This document shows positions 1 to 6,912 of a stretch of DNA of 64,000 bases, piece after piece; the stretch's first letter is position 1, and each line of letters opens with the position of its first letter. The notes beneath the pieces are model-generated. The model searched no databases. It worked only from the letters and a program-made list of their open reading frames with translations, and was not told the DNA's origin. The position numbers were made by a program, and so were the translations under genes. Origin of the DNA: a virus; the IMG/VR virus record IMGVR_UViG_3300009104_001210, positions 62,001 to 126,000 of that record. One strand, 5' to 3'.

Positions 1-84
1 TATTGGAAACGAACTCATTCTGCTATGAAAAAAATTAGTGAAAGGTTAGTAAAATTAGCTAATAAAGTCGGCCAATTACACTAA
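1..84 (+). CDS. C-terminal fragment of an upstream gene
   Basis: The frame starting at base 1 is open to a TAA at 82-84 and encodes 27 residues rich in Lys, a short amphipathic helix. The rest lies outside the window. In T4 the portal gene 20 and small genes 67/68 precede gene 21, so this could be the end of one of those, but the residues shown do not allow recognition. Confidence 0.4.
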   Translation, partial: YWKRTHSAMKKISERLVKLANKVGQLH

Positions 85-90
85 CTTTTT

Positions 91-306
91 ATGAAGTTGA
101 AAGAAAAGCCAAAATGGGAACATTTTAGGTTTCAACTTATTTACAAACTTTTGGATATTATAACTATAACAAAAAAGTTTTGTGAAGAATCGCTGAAACA
201 GGGAAAACGAAATAGTTTTAGTAAGGTGGAAGCGTTAGAAAAAGTTGACAAGCTAATAGAAGAGCTTGAAGAGGTTAGAACTGAAATTATTAAAGTTAAA
301 AGCTAA
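91..306 (+). CDS. Small helical protein upstream of gp21
   Basis: A 71-residue, Lys/Glu-rich protein with no signal peptide or membrane segment. The second half (about residues 40-70) looks like a single charged helix or coiled coil. It starts 7 nt after the preceding stop without a clear ribosome site, so translational coupling is likely, and ends 16 nt before gp21. Its place matches the small prohead core genes 67/68 of T4, which sit between portal and protease; I infer a head-core role from position only. Confidence 0.5.
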   Translation: MKLKEKPKWEHFRFQLIYKLLDIITITKKFCEESLKQGKRNSFSKVEALEKVDKLIEELEEVRTEIIKVKS

Positions 307-321
307 TAAGGTGAGATAAAT

Positions 322-975
322 ATGAGACAACTTATAGTAGACTACTTACCATTTGAAGTAAGGCCAGAGACAATAACTGAATCCATGAAATCCAATAATG
401 GGAAATTAATGGTTAAGGGTGTATTGCAGAGAGCAAATGCTGAAAATCAAAATGGTAGAATCTACCCTAAAGAAATTCTAGTAAGGGAAGCAAAAAAATA
501 TGGTCAATCATTTATAAAAGAACGTAGAGCAATGGGTGAATTAGACCATCCCGAAAGCTCGGTAGTCAACTTATCAAATGTTTCTCATAATATAAGAGAA
601 ATGTGGTGGGAAAATGATGATTTAGTAGGAAAGGTAGAAGTTCTACCTACGCCCGCAGGAAACATTTTAAAAGAATTATTCAGATCAGGTATTAAATTAG
701 GTATCTCTTCAAGAGGTATGGGTTCAGTAGAAACTATAGATGAAAAAGATGATGAAGACCCAAGTAAACAAACTGTAGCAGTACAACCTGATTTTGAACT
801 TATAGCATTTGATTTTGTATCTAATCCATCTACACAAGGCGCTTTCTTACACCCAACAAACGAGGGTAGACTTAATGAAAGTGTAGATTATAGAGTAGAT
901 GAAAGAAATCCGAATGAATGTGGACAATGGTGTAAAGTAGAAACTATTGCTAACGATATTATTAGAGAGATGTAA
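322..975 (+). CDS. gp21: Prohead core protease (gp21-like)
   Basis: T4-type prohead protease of 217 residues (T4 gp21 has 212). In the family it is packaged in the prohead core, cleaves scaffold, capsid and internal proteins, then degrades itself. Visible family landmarks are the NGRIYPK segment (about 44-50), MGELDHP (71-77) with the candidate catalytic His76, the MWW segment (about 94-96), and GISSRGMGS (127-135) with the candidate Ser in S129-S130. These match T4 GELNHP and GVSSRGLGS. The tail contains R-L-N-E-S-V-D, which fits the (I/L/V)-x-E cleavage rule and could be an autoprocessing site. Ribosome site AAGGTGAG; ends 2 nt before the next gene. Confidence 0.93.
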   Translation: MRQLIVDYLPFEVRPETITESMKSNNGKLMVKGVLQRANAENQNGRIYPKEILVREAKKYGQSFIKERRAMGELDHPESSVVNLSNVSHNIREMWWENDDLVGKVEVLPTPAGNILKELFRSGIKLGISSRGMGSVETIDEKDDEDPSKQTVAVQPDFELIAFDFVSNPSTQGAFLHPTNEGRLNESVDYRVDERNPNECGQWCKVETIANDIIREM

Positions 976-977
976 TT

Positions 978-1220
978 ATGCCGAAAACAAAAATAGATAA
1001 AATGTGGGAAACGTGGAAAGATTTTAGATTAGATGATATACCACCTATGTATGAAGGAGCAAAATCTTCAGCTTTAAAAGATGTATCAAGTCTTGAGAAA
1101 AACTTGAAAATGATGATTAAAGATATACATGAAAGTGGTGATAAGAAAAAAGCTGTACGTTTAATGGGGTTATATAAGGAATATGTTCTTGAATTGAAAC
1201 TTGCTTTATCGGAAATGTAA
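978..1220 (+). CDS. Hypothetical 80-residue protein in the head module
   Basis: Small, soluble, mostly helical protein (W-rich start M-W-E-T-W-K-D-F, then charged helices). It starts 2 nt after gp21 and its stop overlaps the next start, so it is translated within the head operon. I do not recognise a family. Position between protease and scaffold suggests a prohead core or internal component, by inference only. Confidence 0.6.
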   Translation: MPKTKIDKMWETWKDFRLDDIPPMYEGAKSSALKDVSSLEKNLKMMIKDIHESGDKKKAVRLMGLYKEYVLELKLALSEM

Positions 1221-1597
1221 TGTCTGTATTACACCGAATAGTCAAGGAATCTATAGCAAATGGCTGGTTTGATGAAGTAACTGAAGATATTCTTAATGAC
1301 GAACAAGAATTCAACACAATGGTTGATGTTTTTGTTAGTGAAATAATGAATAACTTACAAGAATTCAGAAAAAAGAGAGTTATTCGTAATAAAAAACTCA
1401 AACTCAGAGTTATTTGTCCAAAAAATAAAAGATATGTCGCATCAAAAAAGCAATGCGTAAGAGTTTCGGGTGCACAAAGAGTTAAAAAAAGAAGGGCTAT
1501 GAAAAGAGCAGCTATTAAGAAAAGAGGAAAGTCTGCTATGATTAGAAGAAAGAGAATGAAGTCTATGAGAAAAAGACGGGCTATGGGATTACGATAA
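1220..1597 (+). CDS. Very basic head-module protein with Lys/Arg tail
   Basis: A 125-residue protein with two parts: a neutral helical N-terminus (1-50), then about 75 residues extremely rich in Lys and Arg, with repeated R-A-M-K/K-R-R-A patterns from residue 85 on. Two cysteines flank the middle segment (near 66 and 79). The composition resembles DNA-binding or condensing tails, so a packaged internal protein is plausible. It overlaps its neighbours by one base on both sides (ATGs sharing the previous TAA). No known family recognised. Confidence 0.6.
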   Translation: MSVLHRIVKESIANGWFDEVTEDILNDEQEFNTMVDVFVSEIMNNLQEFRKKRVIRNKKLKLRVICPKNKRYVASKKQCVRVSGAQRVKKRRAMKRAAIKKRGKSAMIRRKRMKSMRKRRAMGLR

Positions 1598-3624
1598 TGA
1601 GTGAACGTAACTATAAAGCAGAATACAAGAAATTTCAATCATCTACTAAAGCAAAGAAATATAGAGCTGAGTTAAATCAGTATAATAGAAAAAAAGGTAC
1701 TTATGGTAATGGTGATGGTAAAGATGCTTCACATAAAGGTGGTAGAATAGCAGGATTTGAAGCAGAATCTAAAAATCGTGGTAGAGCAGAAAAAAGTAGA
1801 TTAAAAAAAGAAGCTATAACTATGTTAGAAGCTAAGTTTACTGATGATACTTTAGTTAGTAGAATTAAACATTGGAGTAAACAACATAAAGGTACAGGAA
1901 TCGGATATGGTCATGTACTTGGTCAATTAGCAGTTCATATGAAAGAAATGGGTTGGAATAAAAGTTATAAAGAGGTTGCAAGAATTGCAGTGGAATTAGG
2001 TAAAAAGAAAAAGGTTGAATCCGTAAAAGAAGGTGGACCAGGTAGTGGACCAAAACCAGAAAATGGGTCTTCAAAAGATAAATCAAAAAAAGATGCAGCT
2101 AAAAGTAAAGCAAAAGAAAAAGATTTAGAAGATGATGCCATGAAACAGGCATTTAAAGATATGGAAGATGAATTTGGTGATTTAGAAGAAGGTACAAAAG
2201 CATTTCTTGCTTATCGTGAAATGAAGGAAGCATTAAACGTTGCTATTTATGGAATTAAAAAAATAAGAAAATTTATTGATGACGCTCCATATAATCCAAA
2301 ATTTAATATGATTACAAAAGAATTATATAAGTGGGAAATAGAGTTAGAGAAAAAATGGCGTAGAGTTGTTCCACAAATATCAAAAATTTCTAAAGATAAA
2401 ATGTTAGAATCCGTAAATGAACGTTGGAATCCAAACAAAATAAAAAGTCATAGTGCTAAAGCTATTAATTTTCTAAAACAAGCTCAACAATTTGCTAAAC
2501 AAGGTCAAAAAGGAGCAGTTTGGAATAGACTTAAAGATGCTGGATGGGAATTAAAACAAGTAATGGCTTTTACAGAATCCGTAAATGAAGGAAAGAAAAG
2601 ATACTACCAACAAGATAGAGTTGGTTCAGCAAAATATACAATCTCTTATCATGATGGAAAAAAGAAACACAAAGATGGTAGTGATTTCTTTGATATCAAA
2701 ACTTTTAGAAACAAAAAAGATTTAGCAAAGTTCGTAAACACTTTAAGTAAGAGTGGATATGTTTATGGGTTTAATGAATCCGTAAATGAAGCTGAAAGAA
2801 AAATGAGTTCATTGGAAATGCAACAGATTATATTGTTAGCAAAAGCTATGAAACAATTACCTGGTAGTCCAGCACAGAAAAAAATTAAAAAACAAATTAA
2901 TGTTATCAGAAAAAAATTAGGACAAGCACCAGTAAAAGAATCCGTAAATGAAGCAAAAGCAAATATTTATGGTATAGAGTTTCGTAAATCACCTAAAGAT
3001 AGAAAATTTAAAAAAGCATCTCTTACAATATCGTCAACTCAAGGATTAAGAGCTCATAGAAATATGACTATGGCAATATTAAAGAAAGCAGAAAAACTCA
3101 AGAAACAGTCTAAGTGGGCAGAGTATAGAATTACAGTTAATGGACAACCTTATATGATGGGGCTTGGTGCTAAAAGAATTACAAGGTTTCCAAGACCAAA
3201 AATTAATGATAATATTGATATTGATGAGGGATTTTACGACGGCACTAAAAAATTTGAAAAGAACAGAAAGAAAAATGCAGAACAATTAGGTTATAAAGTA
3301 ACAGGTATTTCAGACATTAAAACAGATTTACAGAGTACTATAAATGAAGATGATGTAGTGGAAGAAGAATGTTGTGATAATTGTCATGAAGGTAAAGAAT
3401 GTTGTTCAGTACATGAAGCAAAAGAAACAGGTATTGATGTAGCAAAACGAGTTCTTAAAAATAAACAATATGAAAAGGGTCCAGGTTGGGCATTAGATTT
3501 AACTACAGCAGGATTTATTATGAAAATATATAATGCATATAAATCTCATCCAAATTTACAAAGACAGATGAAAAATTTACCTGTAAAGAAAATGGTTAAT
3601 TTAGCATATAAGGTAATGAAATGA
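1597..3624 (+). CDS. 675-residue multi-domain head-module protein with ESVNE tags
   Basis: Residues about 15-70 (K-Y-R-A-E-L-N-Q-Y-N-R, G-T-Y-G-N-G-D-G-K-D) belong to a segment I have seen in many phage proteins; it is followed by dissimilar, mostly basic mini-domains. Five tags E-S-V-(N/K)-E end at residues 145, 275, 331, 398 and 452. Further I-D-E, I-N-E and V-H-E sites end at 544, 584 and 607. Each fits the (I/L/V)-x-E rule of T4-type prohead proteases, so the protein could be cut by the gp21 encoded 0.6 kb upstream into peptides of roughly 50-130 residues. Residues 585-607 would be a Cys-rich peptide (C-C-x2-C-x5-C-C). The first tag is followed by GGPGSGPKP, common in phage head proteins. 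Function unknown; a substrate or polyprotein of internal head peptides is inferred. Confidence 0.75.
   Translation: MSERNYKAEYKKFQSSTKAKKYRAELNQYNRKKGTYGNGDGKDASHKGGRIAGFEAESKNRGRAEKSRLKKEAITMLEAKFTDDTLVSRIKHWSKQHKGTGIGYGHVLGQLAVHMKEMGWNKSYKEVARIAVELGKKKKVESVKEGGPGSGPKPENGSSKDKSKKDAAKSKAKEKDLEDDAMKQAFKDMEDEFGDLEEGTKAFLAYREMKEALNVAIYGIKKIRKFIDDAPYNPKFNMITKELYKWEIELEKKWRRVVPQISKISKDKMLESVNERWNPNKIKSHSAKAINFLKQAQQFAKQGQKGAVWNRLKDAGWELKQVMAFTESVNEGKKRYYQQDRVGSAKYTISYHDGKKKHKDGSDFFDIKTFRNKKDLAKFVNTLSKSGYVYGFNESVNEAERKMSSLEMQQIILLAKAMKQLPGSPAQKKIKKQINVIRKKLGQAPVKESVNEAKANIYGIEFRKSPKDRKFKKASLTISSTQGLRAHRNMTMAILKKAEKLKKQSKWAEYRITVNGQPYMMGLGAKRITRFPRPKINDNIDIDEGFYDGTKKFEKNRKKNAEQLGYKVTGISDIKTDLQSTINEDDVVEEECCDNCHEGKECCSVHEAKETGIDVAKRVLKNKQYEKGPGWALDLTTAGFIMKIYNAYKSHPNLQRQMKNLPVKKMVNLAYKVMK
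2017..2952 (+). repeat. Five spaced 15-nt direct repeats encoding ESV(N/K)E
   Basis: The 15-mer gaatccgtaaatgaa occurs identically at 2407-2421, 2575-2589, 2776-2790 and 2938-2952. A one-base variant (aaa for aat, Lys for Asn) lies at 2017-2031. All are in frame within the 675-residue gene, with irregular spacing of 162-390 nt. Identity at the DNA level, including the TCC serine codon, is stronger than protein selection alone needs. Confidence 0.9.
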
Positions 3625-3992
3625 TTAAATTAAAAAAATTAATAAACGAAAGAAAATTTGGTGAACCTTTACCAAAATTAGAACGTAGTGATTGGCCAAA
3701 TATGAGTAAACAAACTCAAATTTCTGAGAAAAAAGAACTTGGTGGAGCTAAGATACATATGATTGATATGGCAACTGATAGAAATAATCATAATGAAGCT
3801 CGAAGACTATTAGCTGTATATATGGGGAATAAAAAGTTAGCAAAAGTTTATACAGCCATAGAGGATTTAAATATGGCACTTGGTCATTTACCACCAGAGT
3901 TAAGTAAACTTCGTATGAAAATGGATAAAGAATTATTTAAACAATCTTACAGCAAGTATTCAGATCATAATATTATAGTTGGAGTATTTTAG
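3621..3992 (+). CDS. Candidate internal head protein with cleavable leader
   Basis: A 123-residue protein beginning M-I-K-L-K-K-L-I-N-E-R. A short amphipathic leader ending in I-x-E is the hallmark of T4 internal proteins, whose capsid-targeting leader ends in F-I-A-E and is removed by gp21. Cleavage after E10 would release a basic 113-residue product. Residues 50-85 (N-E-A-R-R-L-L-A-V-Y-M-G) resemble the E-A-R/K-R-L-L/M motif of the 80-residue protein at 978. Its ATG overlaps the previous stop (ATGA). The internal-protein role is inferred from leader and position. Confidence 0.6.
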   Translation: MIKLKKLINERKFGEPLPKLERSDWPNMSKQTQISEKKELGGAKIHMIDMATDRNNHNEARRLLAVYMGNKKLAKVYTAIEDLNMALGHLPPELSKLRMKMDKELFKQSYSKYSDHNIIVGVF

Positions 3993-4672
3993 TGCCTTTT
4001 AAATCTGAAAAACAGAGAAAATGGATGCACGCTAATAAACCTAAAATGGCTAAGAAGTGGGAAAAGAAAAAGAAATCTGAAATAAAAGAATTCGCAGTAA
4101 GTGCTAATTTAGATAAAATATTAAAAAATCCAAAAGTAAAACAACTTTTTTCACGATTAGGGTTAAAAAGAAATTCTAAAGAAGATGTTATAAAGGTTAT
4201 GAATTATTTTGCAAGAAATCCACAAGCACTTAATGCACTTAGAGTAGCATTAGTTGGTGAAGCATGGCCACCCCAGAAAAAAGATAAAGATAATGGGGAA
4301 GAGCCAGAAAAAGAAGAACCTAAAGATAAAAAATTGAGTAAAGGAATGGATGACGAAGAAGATTACGAAAGAGATCTTGATGAAGCACCAATAGGTACAC
4401 CACCACCTTTTAGTTCACCAGAAGCAAAAAATCATGTGGATAGAGATTTAACTGTAATGTCAAAACATTTAGGAAAAGCGTCATATGAAATTATTAAAAT
4501 GATGATGCAAGGTGTTAAAAGTGGTAAATATGATGCATTAGATTTAGCAAGGGGAATCAAAACTGGTTCAACTAAAAGAACACATTATGGCGAAGAAGAT
4601 TTTATACAACAATTATGGAGTAAAGTAAGAGATAAATTTAGAAGGTATTCAAAAAGAGGAAAACTTCGATAA
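3992..4672 (+). CDS. Phage head-module protein, PFKSEKQRKWMHANKP family
   Basis: 226 residues from a GTG start overlapping the previous TAG. The N-terminus (P-F-K-S-E-K-Q-R-K-W-M-H-A-N-K-P) is a segment common to many phage proteins of unknown function. Next come a basic linker with a possible protease site (S-E-I-K-E, about 30-34), a helical domain (about 40-90), an acidic stretch rich in Glu/Asp/Lys (about 97-130) and a basic helical C-terminus. The alternation of charged linkers and small domains resembles the neighbouring tagged protein. Role unknown. Confidence 0.6.
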   Translation: MPFKSEKQRKWMHANKPKMAKKWEKKKKSEIKEFAVSANLDKILKNPKVKQLFSRLGLKRNSKEDVIKVMNYFARNPQALNALRVALVGEAWPPQKKDKDNGEEPEKEEPKDKKLSKGMDDEEDYERDLDEAPIGTPPPFSSPEAKNHVDRDLTVMSKHLGKASYEIIKMMMQGVKSGKYDALDLARGIKTGSTKRTHYGEEDFIQQLWSKVRDKFRRYSKRGKLR

Positions 4673-4677
4673 ACTTA

Positions 4678-4685
4678 TATTTATA
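4678..4685 (+). promoter_or_regulatory. TATTTATA late-promoter-like box
   Basis: TATTTATA lies 18 nt before the ATG at 4703, followed by an AGGAG ribosome site. The same 8-mer precedes many structural genes in this window. It is the reverse complement of the T4 late promoter TATAAATA but sits in the forward position here. Confidence 0.45.
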
Positions 4686-4702
4686 CTTATAGGAGTTAAA
4701 TT

Positions 4703-5368
4703 ATGGCTAAAAATATAAAATTAAAAGATTTAATAAACGAAAGTACTTCTTTCACAGGTATAGGGGGATTTGTACCTCTTGCACCAATTAATTCTACATC
4801 AATGACAAGAATATCAGATTTGGTAGAAGCTTCATGGGTAGAAGAAGATAAAAAGAAAGTAGATAGAGGTTCTTTTATTGATGAAGTAAAAGCTTTTGGT
4901 AATATAGGTGAAAAAGTTTATAGAAAAACTTCTTTACAAAAAGTAGCAAAATCTTTATCAGAATTAGCTGAAAAAGCTCGGGTTGCTACATTACAAGAAA
5001 CAGATGATTGGTTTGATAAAGTTACTATCAATAAAAATATGAAATCATTAGGTAATGCTTCAGGGGAATTTACAAAGATAGCAAAAGAAGCAAATTCTTT
5101 ACAACAAAGAATGGAATCACTATATGAAGATATGGGACACATTCTTGGTAGGTATTATGATTTAGATGAAGCTGAAATAGCAGTTAAAGAAGCAGGTGAG
5201 GATCCAGCTGGACCACAAAGTGGTGGTGGTGAAGAATATGAGAAATTCTTTAGAGCAGCTTTGAAGAAATTCGGAGTTTCAGAACCAGATAAACTTCCTG
5301 ATGAGAAAAAAGCAGAGTTTTATAACTATGTTGACGCCAATTGGAAGGGTGATAACGAATCTGATTAA
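4703..5368 (+). CDS. Candidate internal head protein with LINE-S leader
   Basis: A 221-residue protein starting M-A-K-N-I-K-L-K-D-L-I-N-E-S, with a 13-residue leader ending in I-N-E like that of the gene at 3621. Gp21 cleavage after E13 is predicted. A second acidic site lies at V-E-A-S (about 42-45). The remainder is helical and soluble, with an acidic Gly-rich stretch (about 168-178) and a small C-terminal domain. It has its own TATTTATA box and strong AGGAG, so it is probably made in quantity late. Homology not recognised; internal or core head protein is inferred. Confidence 0.6.
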   Translation: MAKNIKLKDLINESTSFTGIGGFVPLAPINSTSMTRISDLVEASWVEEDKKKVDRGSFIDEVKAFGNIGEKVYRKTSLQKVAKSLSELAEKARVATLQETDDWFDKVTINKNMKSLGNASGEFTKIAKEANSLQQRMESLYEDMGHILGRYYDLDEAEIAVKEAGEDPAGPQSGGGEEYEKFFRAALKKFGVSEPDKLPDEKKAEFYNYVDANWKGDNESD

Positions 5369-5378
5369 GAGGTTTTGA

Positions 5379-5573
5379 TTGATATACGTAAAAGTCCGTA
5401 AAGGACAATCAATAGAAAGAGCACTTTCTATTTTCAAGAAAAAAGTAAAAGATAGTAAAATTCTCTATGAATTAAAAGAAAGAGAATATTATACTAAACC
5501 TTCTCAGCTTAGAAAAGAAAAAAAGGCTAGAGCAAGGGCAAGAATTAGAAAAATTCAGTCGCAAACTGACTGA
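5379..5573 (+). CDS. rpsU: Viral ribosomal protein bS21
   Basis: A 64-residue basic protein with the bS21 pattern: V-K-V-R-K-G-Q-S-I-E-R-A-L at the N-terminus, F-K-K-K, then the R-E-Y-Y-T-K-P-S-x-x-R-K-E-K-K-A segment (about 36-53) matching R-E-F/Y-Y-x-K-P-x-x-x-R-K in bacterial S21. Cellular bS21 sits near the anti-Shine-Dalgarno end of 16S rRNA on the 30S subunit and helps initiation. Phage copies are known and are thought to bias host ribosomes to phage mRNA. The TTG start has a well-placed AAGAGG (5367-5372). It lies between internal-head and scaffold genes, so late co-expression is likely. Confidence 0.9.
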   Translation: MIYVKVRKGQSIERALSIFKKKVKDSKILYELKEREYYTKPSQLRKEKKARARARIRKIQSQTD

Positions 5574-5589
5574 TTTTTTAGTTTTTATA

Positions 5590-5597
5590 TATTTATA
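5590..5597 (+). promoter_or_regulatory. TATTTATA box upstream of scaffold gene
   Basis: TATTTATA followed by TAA lies 117 nt before the gp22 start, just after the bS21 stop. The distance is much longer than for other copies, leaving an approximately 110-nt leader that contains a hairpin. Confidence 0.45.
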
Positions 5598-5607
5598 TAA
5601 AACAAAA

Positions 5608-5641
5608 TACACTATTGGCATTTCTGCTATCATATAGTGTA
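5608..5641 (+). promoter_or_regulatory. Inverted repeat in the gp22 leader
   Basis: TACACTAT at 5608-5615 is perfectly complementary to ATAGTGTA at 5634-5641, giving an 8-bp stem with an 18-nt loop inside the only long leader of the head module. It lacks a T-run, so a regulatory or mRNA-stability role is more likely than termination. Confidence 0.4.
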
Positions 5642-5713
5642 CCAGAGAATAGGTCGAATTTTATTATATCTCTCAATAGATATACTGAATCCAATTGATT
5701 ATGGAGAAATAAA

Positions 5714-6889
5714 ATGGATGAACTTTTAAAAGACGCTATTGCCGATGCAAAAGCAGTTAGAGAAACTGCCCTTGCAAATGCGAAGTTGGCTCTTGAAGAA
5801 GCTTTCACACCTCGTTTAAAATCTATGCTTTCTAAGAAGATCCAGGCTGAGATGGAAGATGAAGTCGAAGAACAGGATGACGAAGAAATGGAAGATGACG
5901 AAGAAGCTCCTGAAGAAGCTCCCGAAGAAGGACATTATTCTGAAGATGAAGAAGAAGCTGAAGAAGCTCCTGCTGAAGATGAAGAAGAATGGTCTGATGA
6001 AGAAGCTCCTGAAGATGAAGCTGGCGAAGAAGAGATGGAAGATGAATCTTTTGACGAATCTGAAGTGATTGAAATAAATGGTGTAAAATATGCACCTATC
6101 GCTGAACAAGATGATGAAGAAGAGGAAGCTCCTGAAGAAGACGAGGAAGAAGACATGGAAGAGGAAGAACTTGATATAGAAGAAATTCTAAGAGAACTTG
6201 AAGCTGAAGTTGATGAAGCTGAAGATCATGATCTTGAAGAAGAAAAAGAAGTTGACGAATCGAAAGAGGAAGTTGACGAAGCTGATGAAACTAAAGAAGT
6301 TGATGAAGCCGATAAAGCTGAAGAAGTTGATGAAACTGAAAAAGTTGATGAAACTGATAAAGCTGAAGAAGTTGATGAAACTAAAGAAGTTGATGAAGCT
6401 GATGAATCTAAAGAAGTTGATGAATCTGACGAAACTGAAGTAGAAGAAGACATTGATCTTGAAGAAGTGCTTAAAGCACTTTCTGAAGATGAAGAAGTTG
6501 AAGAAGCTGCTGAAGAGTCTGATAAGCTTCGCTCTGAGTTAGCAGAGCATCGCAAAGTAGTAAAATACTTACGCGAAAAACTAAATGAAGTCAATCTACT
6601 TAATGCTAAACTCTTGTTTACCAATAAACTTTTTAAAGCTTTTGGTATGAACAATGAGCAGAAGATGAAAGTAGTTGAGACTTTTGATCGAGCAAAGACT
6701 TTGAGAGAGATTAAATTAGTGTATACTACTCTCGCAGAGTCATTTGATAGTAAACAAAGTAAACCGATTAAAGAATCTAAAGGCTCAGCATCTAAAGCTG
6801 TTGCATCTACGAAATCTGACAAGCAGGAGATAATTACTGAAGCAGATGAAATTAAGCAACGCTTCCAGAAGCTAGCAAATATTCTTTAA
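5714..6889 (+). CDS. gp22: Prohead scaffold core protein (gp22-like), expanded acidic
   Basis: 391 residues (T4 gp22 has 269). An Ala-rich helical start (1-48) is followed by about 220 residues dominated by Glu and Asp, including tandem E-V-D-E-(A/S/T) units around 175-250. A helical C-terminal part follows (K-L-R-S-E-L-A-E-H-R onward), with a coiled coil near 270-300. The end I-I-T-E-A-D-E-I-K-Q-R-F resembles the T4 gp22 end and contains a predicted gp21 site (I-T-E/A). It directly precedes the capsid gene, as in T4, and should form the core around which gp23 assembles before being digested. Clear GGAG ribosome site; codon choice looks less AT-extreme than in neighbours. Confidence 0.85.
   Translation: MDELLKDAIADAKAVRETALANAKLALEEAFTPRLKSMLSKKIQAEMEDEVEEQDDEEMEDDEEAPEEAPEEGHYSEDEEEAEEAPAEDEEEWSDEEAPEDEAGEEEMEDESFDESEVIEINGVKYAPIAEQDDEEEEAPEEDEEEDMEEEELDIEEILRELEAEVDEAEDHDLEEEKEVDESKEEVDEADETKEVDEADKAEEVDETEKVDETDKAEEVDETKEVDEADESKEVDESDETEVEEDIDLEEVLKALSEDEEVEEAAEESDKLRSELAEHRKVVKYLREKLNEVNLLNAKLLFTNKLFKAFGMNNEQKMKVVETFDRAKTLREIKLVYTTLAESFDSKQSKPIKESKGSASKAVASTKSDKQEIITEADEIKQRFQKLANIL
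6243..6440 (+). repeat. Acidic tandem repeat within gp22
   Basis: Degenerate tandem units of about 12-24 nt built on gaagttgatgaa (E-V-D-E) followed by gct/act/tct and gataaa/aaagaa variants. They encode a repetitive Glu/Asp-rich helix and produce spurious overlapping frames on both strands. Confidence 0.8.
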
Positions 6890-6912
6890 TAACTCTTATT
6901 TGGAGAAATGCA

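Noticed and set aside
2017-2952. Spaced identical repeats suggested a CRISPR-like array
   Set aside because: The 15-mers are in frame inside a coding gene, spacing is irregular (162-390 nt) and there are no cas genes.
5859-6443. Lys/Leu/Met-rich forward frames inside gp22
   Set aside because: These are alternative frames of the tandem E-V-D-E repeats and of neighbouring acidic codons, with no start signals.
6226-6822. Long reverse-strand Ser-rich open frame within gp22
   Set aside because: It is the antisense shadow of Glu/Asp codons (gaa, gat) in the acidic repeat; it has no ribosome site and no family resemblance.
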